Program-made: the position numbers and the translations under genes
The notes under the pieces: generated by a model
Seen by the model: only the letters and a program-made list of their open reading frames with translations
What the model was told of the DNA's origin: nothing
Databases searched by the model: none
Part shown: one piece after another, positions 59,600 to 64,000 of the stretch
How the letters are laid out: each line of letters begins with the position of its first letter
Position numbering within the stretch: position 1 is the stretch's first letter
NCBI RefSeq assembly: GCF_002234595.1
Contig: NZ_NMUL01000066.1
Coordinates: 1 to 64,000, forward strand
Direction of reading: 5' to 3'
Source: Amycolatopsis vastitatis
GTDB taxonomy: Bacteria; Actinomycetota; Actinomycetes; Mycobacteriales; Pseudonocardiaceae
Length of the DNA: 64,000 bases

Positions 59600-62545
59600 T
59601 CACCGCAGCGAGAACGTCGCCAGGTTCACCGGGCCGTCGAACGTCAGGTACACGTCGTGGCGGCCGGCGGCCTTCGCCAGTGCGGCGGTCACCGTCGTGT
59701 ACGCGTACCGGTCACCCGTGCTCGAGACCGAAGCCGTGCCGAGCACGCGACCGGTCGGCGAGTCCAGGCGGACCGTGACGTGCGATGACGCCGGCGCGGA
59801 CACCGAAGCCGTGAGCTTCGCCGGACTGCTCAGCGCGACGTCCTTGAACGCCAGCCAGCTGCCCGCCGTGGCCGCGACGGAGGTACCCGCCGTCTTGGCC
59901 GTGTCCGTCAGCGTCGTCCCCTGGTACGCGTCGAAGTTCTCGGCCGGGGTCGGGCGGCTCAGGTCGCGAGCCGGGATCCGCTCCCCCGCGACGTACACCG
60001 GCTGCGAGCCGGCCACGTCGGTGGCGTTGCGGCCGACCGAGAAGTCGTAGACGCCGCTCTCCACGACGGACTTCCCGCGCGTGACGTCCCAGAAGGCCAG
60101 GTCCGCCACGGGCACGTCGAAGCACACCGTGCGCGTCTCCTTCGGTGCCAAGGTCACCTTGGAGAAGTCACGCAGCTGCTTCACCGGTTGCTGGGCGCGG
60201 GACTGCCGAGCGCTCGAGTAGAGCTGGACGACGTCGGACCCGGTGCGGGCGCCGGTGTTCGTCACGTCGACGCTGACCCGCACCTTGCCGTTCGCCTGCG
60301 AAGTGCGCACGTTGGCGTAGCGGAAGCTCGTGTAGCTGAGCCCGTAGCCGAAGGGGAACAACGGCTTCCCGCGGTAGTACTGGTAGGTCATCCCGGTCTT
60401 CGCGATGTCGTAGTCCAGGATGCTCGGCAGGCCGGCGTCGGAGGCGTACCAGGTCTGGGTGAGCCGCCCGCCCGGGTCGGTGTCGCCGAAGAGCACGTCG
60501 GCGACCGCGTGCCCGGTCTCCTGCCCGGCGTGGCTGGTCCACACGATGCCGGGCACGGACAGCGTGTCCCAGCCGGTCGTCGGGTAGCTGTTCTCCACCA
60601 CGACGACGGTGTGCGGGTTCGCCTTCTGCACGGCCTCGATCAGCGCGCGCTGCGCCGGGGCGAGCTCGGTGCTCGTCCGGTCGTTGGCCTCGCGGCCGTT
60701 GATGAACGGCATGCTGCCGACCACGACGACGGCGGTGTCGGCGTCCTTGGCGGCGGCGACCGCGCTGCCGACCCCGCTGGTCAGCACGTCACGGCCGAAC
60801 TTGGTCGCGTGCGCGGCGTCCGGCGAGGAGATCGTCAGGACCCCGTCGGCGCCGACGACGGCGAACTTGTTCGGGCCGAACCACGATTCGTTCACTTCGT
60901 TGCCCGCGTACTCGAGCACGTAGCTGCCGTCGGGCTGCGCGTCGAGCTTCAGCTGCTGCTGCACGAACCAGCCGGCCGGCTGGTCGACGTCGTTCACCAG
61001 CGCGCCGCCGGAATAGCTCAGGAATTTGCCGTTCGCCGCCGCGCGCAGGGTGTTCTTGCCCGCGCCCCAGTCGTAGACGTCGAAGGACTCGGCGGTGCCC
61101 GCGGTCGTCCCGCCGGCGGTCACCTTGCCCGTGGTCGCCGGCGCGGTCAGGTACCGGCCGGTCGAGAGGTCCTTCAGCGCGATCCGGTCGACGCCTTCCG
61201 ACGACGCGACCGTGCCCGCCGAGCCGAGCCGCTCCTTGATGCCCTGCACCGGCGTGACCTTGGTCTGCATCGCGCCGCTGTACCAGTCTTCGTACAGGGT
61301 GTTCGAGAGCGGGCCGACGACCGCGATCTTCTTGTTCTTCGCGGCGTCCAGCGGCAGCGCGTTCCCGTTGTTGCGCAGCAGCACGACCTGTTCGTCGGCG
61401 GCCTTGCGCGCCAGGGCCTGGTGTTCCGGCGAGTTGATGACCGCCGGGGTGATCTTCGCGTAGGGGTTGCTGCCCGGCGGGTCGAACTCGCCGAGCCGGA
61501 ACCGCAGCGACAGCAGGTGCCGGTCGGCGTTCTCGACGTCGGCCATCGTCAGCAGGCCCTTGCTCAGGGCCTCCTTGACCGCGGCGACGGTGATCGAGCC
61601 GTCGGTGTCGTTGTCGGTGAAGCTGTCGAGCCCCGCCTTGATCGCCGCCGCGTCGCCTTCGGCCTTGGTGGCGTAGTACTTCTCCGAGTTGACCAGGTTG
61701 GACGGCGCGCCGGCGTCGCTGACGACGGCGATGTCCTGCGGCGCCCACTGCCGCAGCTTGCCGTCGAGGTCCGGGCTCACGTGGTTGGGTCGCCCGTTGA
61801 CCAGGTTGTACGACGGCATGACGGCGTTGGCCGCGCCGTTCTGCAGCGGGATCTTGAACGCCTGCTCGTCGTAGTCGTGCAGGATCTTCGGCGGCACCGA
61901 GGAGTTGCTGGTGTCGCGGTTGACCTCGTTGTTGTAGGCGAGGTAGTGCTTGAGGGTCGGGGCGGCCTGCAGGTAACGCGGGTCGTCGCCCTGCATGCCG
62001 TGGCCGTAGGCGGTCGCGAGCTCCCCGGTGAGGTGGGGGTCCTCGGAGTAGCCCTCTTCGTTGCGGCCCCACCGCGGGTCGCGCAGCAGGTTCACCACCG
62101 GCGCCCACAGGTTGAGGCCCCACAGCGTCGGGTTCTCCGCGTTGAAGCCGCGCGCCTCCTGCCCGACGGCCGCGCCGACCTTCTTGACCAGTGCCGGGTC
62201 CCAGGTGCTGGCGAGGCCGATGGCCTGCGGGAACACGGTGCCGTCGGCTTTGACGACGGCACCCTTGTTGTCGTAGTCGGTCGACCAGGCGACGCCGTGC
62301 AGCGCCTCGGTGCCGGTCTTGAACACGCCGATGCCGAGCCGCGGGATGGCCGGTTCGTACTGGTGCAGCAGGGAGATCTTCTCGTCCGCCGTCAGGCGGG
62401 ACAGCAGGTCGTCGATCCGCGTCGCCAGCGGCAGCGACGGGTCGCGGAAGGGGGGTGGGGGCGCCGCGAGCGCCGGCGAAGGTGCCAGCAGCAGGGTCGC
62501 GGCCACCGCCGGGACGAGAACACGGCGGAAGAGGGAGTGGCGCAC
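59600..62545 (-). CDS. Large secreted GH3 glycosidase (xylosidase/glucosidase type) with inserted beta-trefoil and C-terminal CBM6-like module
   Basis: 981 aa. GTG 62545 follows GGAGG by 7 nt and opens a signal peptide (LVPAVAATLLLAPSPALAA). GH3 N-domain: KTGTEALHGVAWSTDY, RDPRWGRNEEGYSEDP, LKHYLAYNNEVNRDTSN; nucleophile Asp in VVSDAGAP (about 277). The second GH3 domain is interrupted at about 451-585 by a fascin/trefoil-like stretch (IALKDLSTGRYLTAP...). A fibronectin-III-like domain and a CBM6-like module (last about 110 aa) follow. It is alone, divergent from a LacI regulator, and likely acts on plant hemicellulose; the exact sugar cannot be read from sequence. Confidence 0.87.
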   Translation of the reverse strand: MRHSLFRRVLVPAVAATLLLAPSPALAAPPPPFRDPSLPLATRIDDLLSRLTADEKISLLHQYEPAIPRLGIGVFKTGTEALHGVAWSTDYDNKGAVVKADGTVFPQAIGLASTWDPALVKKVGAAVGQEARGFNAENPTLWGLNLWAPVVNLLRDPRWGRNEEGYSEDPHLTGELATAYGHGMQGDDPRYLQAAPTLKHYLAYNNEVNRDTSNSSVPPKILHDYDEQAFKIPLQNGAANAVMPSYNLVNGRPNHVSPDLDGKLRQWAPQDIAVVSDAGAPSNLVNSEKYYATKAEGDAAAIKAGLDSFTDNDTDGSITVAAVKEALSKGLLTMADVENADRHLLSLRFRLGEFDPPGSNPYAKITPAVINSPEHQALARKAADEQVVLLRNNGNALPLDAAKNKKIAVVGPLSNTLYEDWYSGAMQTKVTPVQGIKERLGSAGTVASSEGVDRIALKDLSTGRYLTAPATTGKVTAGGTTAGTAESFDVYDWGAGKNTLRAAANGKFLSYSGGALVNDVDQPAGWFVQQQLKLDAQPDGSYVLEYAGNEVNESWFGPNKFAVVGADGVLTISSPDAAHATKFGRDVLTSGVGSAVAAAKDADTAVVVVGSMPFINGREANDRTSTELAPAQRALIEAVQKANPHTVVVVENSYPTTGWDTLSVPGIVWTSHAGQETGHAVADVLFGDTDPGGRLTQTWYASDAGLPSILDYDIAKTGMTYQYYRGKPLFPFGYGLSYTSFRYANVRTSQANGKVRVSVDVTNTGARTGSDVVQLYSSARQSRAQQPVKQLRDFSKVTLAPKETRTVCFDVPVADLAFWDVTRGKSVVESGVYDFSVGRNATDVAGSQPVYVAGERIPARDLSRPTPAENFDAYQGTTLTDTAKTAGTSVAATAGSWLAFKDVALSSPAKLTASVSAPASSHVTVRLDSPTGRVLGTASVSSTGDRYAYTTVTAALAKAAGRHDVYLTFDGPVNLATFSLR

Positions 62546-62560
62546 GGACAGCCTCCGGAA

Positions 62561-62580
62561 TCGTCGAATCGTTTCGACGA
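62561..62580. promoter_or_regulatory. Operator-like dyad in the leader of the GH3 gene
   Basis: TCGTCGAA and TTCGACGA flank TCGT, an inverted repeat with 8-bp perfect arms. It lies just before the ribosome-binding site and downstream of the promoter. Likely bound by the divergent LacI regulator. Confidence 0.55.
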
Positions 62581-62623
62581 CGCGGCGCAAACATTCGCGT
62601 CGAAGGGGTGGGGATCGTGACGA

Positions 62624-62652
62624 CTATTACAGCCGGGTGAGCGTCCGGTCAA
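62624..62652 (-). promoter_or_regulatory. Promoter of the secreted GH3 gene
   Basis: On the minus strand TTGACC (62652-62647) and TAATAG (62629-62624) are separated by 17 bp, close to consensus. The start codon is about 79 nt downstream of the -10 element. Confidence 0.65.
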
Positions 62653-62736
62653 GAGTTCCTGGGAACGCTCCCAGACGCCATGGTCGAATCGCGGCAATCC
62701 GGCGCTGAGCTGCCAAAACAGCGTTCAACAGGGACT

Positions 62737-62754
62737 TTCGACAAATTCGACGAA
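62737..62754. promoter_or_regulatory. Second operator-like site in the GH3/LacI intergenic region
   Basis: TTCGACAAATTCGACGAA is a quasi-palindrome that shares the half-site TTCGACGA with the dyad at 62561-62580. It lies about 85 nt upstream of the GH3 -35 element and 139 nt before the regulator start. The remainder of the 347-nt gap shows no gene. Confidence 0.4.
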
Positions 62755-62892
62755 CCCGCCCGTTGTCGAAATCGAATCGAATGCGGGCGAACGGGGAATG
62801 ATGCTTGTGTTTCCGGCGTGTGTCACTTACCTTCGTGCCATCGTCGATGCGCTTCGACACCGCTTCGCCCGCCCGTCCCCAGGAGGCCGCCC

Positions 62893-63903
62893 GTGGTCAC
62901 GATCAACGACGTCGCCAACGCGGCCGGAGTGGCCCCCAGCACGGTGTCGTACGTGATCAGCGGCAAACGCTCGATCTCGCCGAAGACCCGGCGGCTGGTC
63001 GAGGACAGCATCCGCAAGCTCGGCTACCACCCGCACGCCGGGGCGCGGGCGCTGGCCAGCAGCAAGACCAACGTGCTGGCCCTGGTCGTGCCGCTGCGCA
63101 CGGACCTCAACGTCGCCGTCGTGATGGAGTTCGTCGCCTCGGCGGTCACCGCGGCCCGCGCCTACGACCACGACCTGCTGCTGCTCACCAAGGACGAAGG
63201 ACCCGCCGCGCTGCAGCGGGTCGCGTCGTCGGCGATCGCGGACGCGCTGATGGTGATGGACGTCGAAACCGCCGACCCGCGGGTGCCGATGCTGCTGGCG
63301 CTCGACCTGCCGGTGGTGCTCATCGGCGTGCCCGACCACCCGGCCGGGCTGAGCTGCGTCGACCTCGACTTCACCGCCGCCGGCACGGCGTGCGTCGCGC
63401 ACCTGGCCGAGCTCGGCCACCGCTCGATCGCGCTGATCGGCCCCTCCCCCGCGGTCTACCGGCGCGGCACGAGCTACGCGACCCGGTTCCTGCGCGGCTT
63501 CGACGAAGCCACGAAGAGCCGGGGGGTGCGGGCGGAATCCCGGGCGTGCGCCCACTCCTACGAAGCGGTGAGCGCCTGCGTGGACGACCTGCTCGCCGCC
63601 GACCCGGAGCTGACCGGCCTGGTCGTGCACAACGAGGCCGTGCTGCCCGGGCTGCTGTCGGACCTGCGCCACCGCGGCCTGCGGGTGCCCGAGGACATCT
63701 CGGTCATCGCCGTGTGCCCGGACAGCATGGCCGAGCAGCACGTCGTCTCGCTGACCAACGTGGCCATCCCGGCCGAAGAGGTCGGCACCCAGGCCGTCGA
63801 AATGACCATGCGCCGGCTCGCCGGCCACGCCACCCCGGAGGTCCGGCTGCTCGGGCCCCGCCTCACCCGGCGCGAAAGCACCGCCGCGCCCCGCCCTTGC
63901 TGA
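62893..63903 (+). CDS. LacI-family transcriptional regulator (GH3 locus)
   Basis: 336 aa. GTG 62893 follows AGGAGG by 6 nt; the HTH starts immediately: VTINDVANAAGVAPSTVSYVISGKRSISPKTRRLV, hinge GYHPHAGARALASSKTN. The effector domain is of the periplasmic-binding type (TGLVVHNEAVLPGLLSDL, TRRESTAAP). It is clearly different from the two paralogous LacI proteins at 19403 and 31177, so a different operator is expected. It is divergent from the GH3 gene. Confidence 0.9.
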   Translation: MVTINDVANAAGVAPSTVSYVISGKRSISPKTRRLVEDSIRKLGYHPHAGARALASSKTNVLALVVPLRTDLNVAVVMEFVASAVTAARAYDHDLLLLTKDEGPAALQRVASSAIADALMVMDVETADPRVPMLLALDLPVVLIGVPDHPAGLSCVDLDFTAAGTACVAHLAELGHRSIALIGPSPAVYRRGTSYATRFLRGFDEATKSRGVRAESRACAHSYEAVSACVDDLLAADPELTGLVVHNEAVLPGLLSDLRHRGLRVPEDISVIAVCPDSMAEQHVVSLTNVAIPAEEVGTQAVEMTMRRLAGHATPEVRLLGPRLTRRESTAAPRPC

Positions 63904-63958
63904 TCCGGCCAAGGATCAATACAGCCCGGTTCTGCTCCGCCGCCGAAGGAGAGTCACC

Positions 63959-64000
63959 ATGTCCGTAGCCCGTCGCGCCCTCGTCCTGACCGCGAGCGCC
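63959..64000 (+). CDS. Start of a secreted protein gene, cut by the window edge
   Basis: ATG 63959 with GAAGGAG upstream begins MSVARRALVLTASA, the start of a signal peptide. Only 14 codons are visible. It lies 55 nt after the LacI gene in the same orientation and may be co-expressed with it. Confidence 0.6.
   Translation, partial: MSVARRALVLTASA

Overview
High-GC chromosomal segment from a filamentous actinomycete. Small Cys-rich and secreted proteins, SigD-like and DevSR-like regulators, GTG/TTG starts and many secreted glycoside hydrolases point to the Pseudonocardiaceae, most probably an Amycolatopsis-like soil organism. That assignment is inferred from gene content and style, not from a marker gene. 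No tRNA, rRNA, CRISPR array, insertion sequence or prophage was found.

Layout. (a) 1-2940: a minus-strand pair of secreted glycosidases (GH12 then GH2). (b) 2948-20530: a large minus-strand pentose locus. From its promoter end it holds a LacI regulator, a YtfQ/YtfR/YtfT/YjfF furanose-type ABC importer, a secreted GH51 arabinofuranosidase, araB-araD-araA, and a second (ChvE-GguAB / multiple-monosaccharide) ABC importer. Arabinose is released outside the cell, imported and converted to D-xylulose-5-phosphate. (c) 20775-26919: EEP-family membrane protein, S11 D,D-carboxypeptidase, small secreted protein, beta-helix protein, SDR, LysE-type exporter and a His-rich membrane protein. (d) 26900-32220: secreted GH35 beta-galactosidase and a second LacI regulator, a close paralogue of the first. 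The same perfect 14-bp operator lies upstream of the GH35 gene and of ytfQ, so the two loci look like one arabinogalactan-type regulon. (e) 32304-35680: a Cys-containing HTH regulator divergent from folE and a ferredoxin-reductase-like flavoenzyme. (f) 35788-43628: DevSR-like two-component system, PPOX-fold protein, SigD-like sigma factor, DUF1996 protein, YjbR protein, and a divergent MFS/ArsR pair. (g) 43712-49500: SH3-domain secreted protein and a dasABC-like amino-sugar importer whose GH3 hexosaminidase gene is frameshifted. A DasR-type palindrome and a second palindrome sit at the promoter. (h) 49498-50560: back-to-back remnants of a QsuB-like dehydratase gene and an MHS (shikimate-type) transporter gene, both lacking their 5' parts. 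(i) 50602-58583: FHA protein, EtfD-like Fe-S oxidoreductase, Cys-rich protein, GGDEF/degenerate-EAL protein, secreted hydrolase and cytochrome P450. (j) 58706-64000: Methyltransf_19 protein, large secreted GH3 enzyme, a divergent third LacI regulator and the start of another secreted protein.

Two families of long perfect intergenic palindromes recur. One has two full copies and one copy cut by the window edge; the other has three full copies. All lie 1-37 nt behind stop codons, and their sequence differences are compensated across the dyad. A short palindrome, CCACWGTGG, recurs inside coding regions using otherwise avoided Thr codons. These DNA-level patterns, the shared LacI operator set and the decayed QsuB/MHS pair are the most interesting signals.
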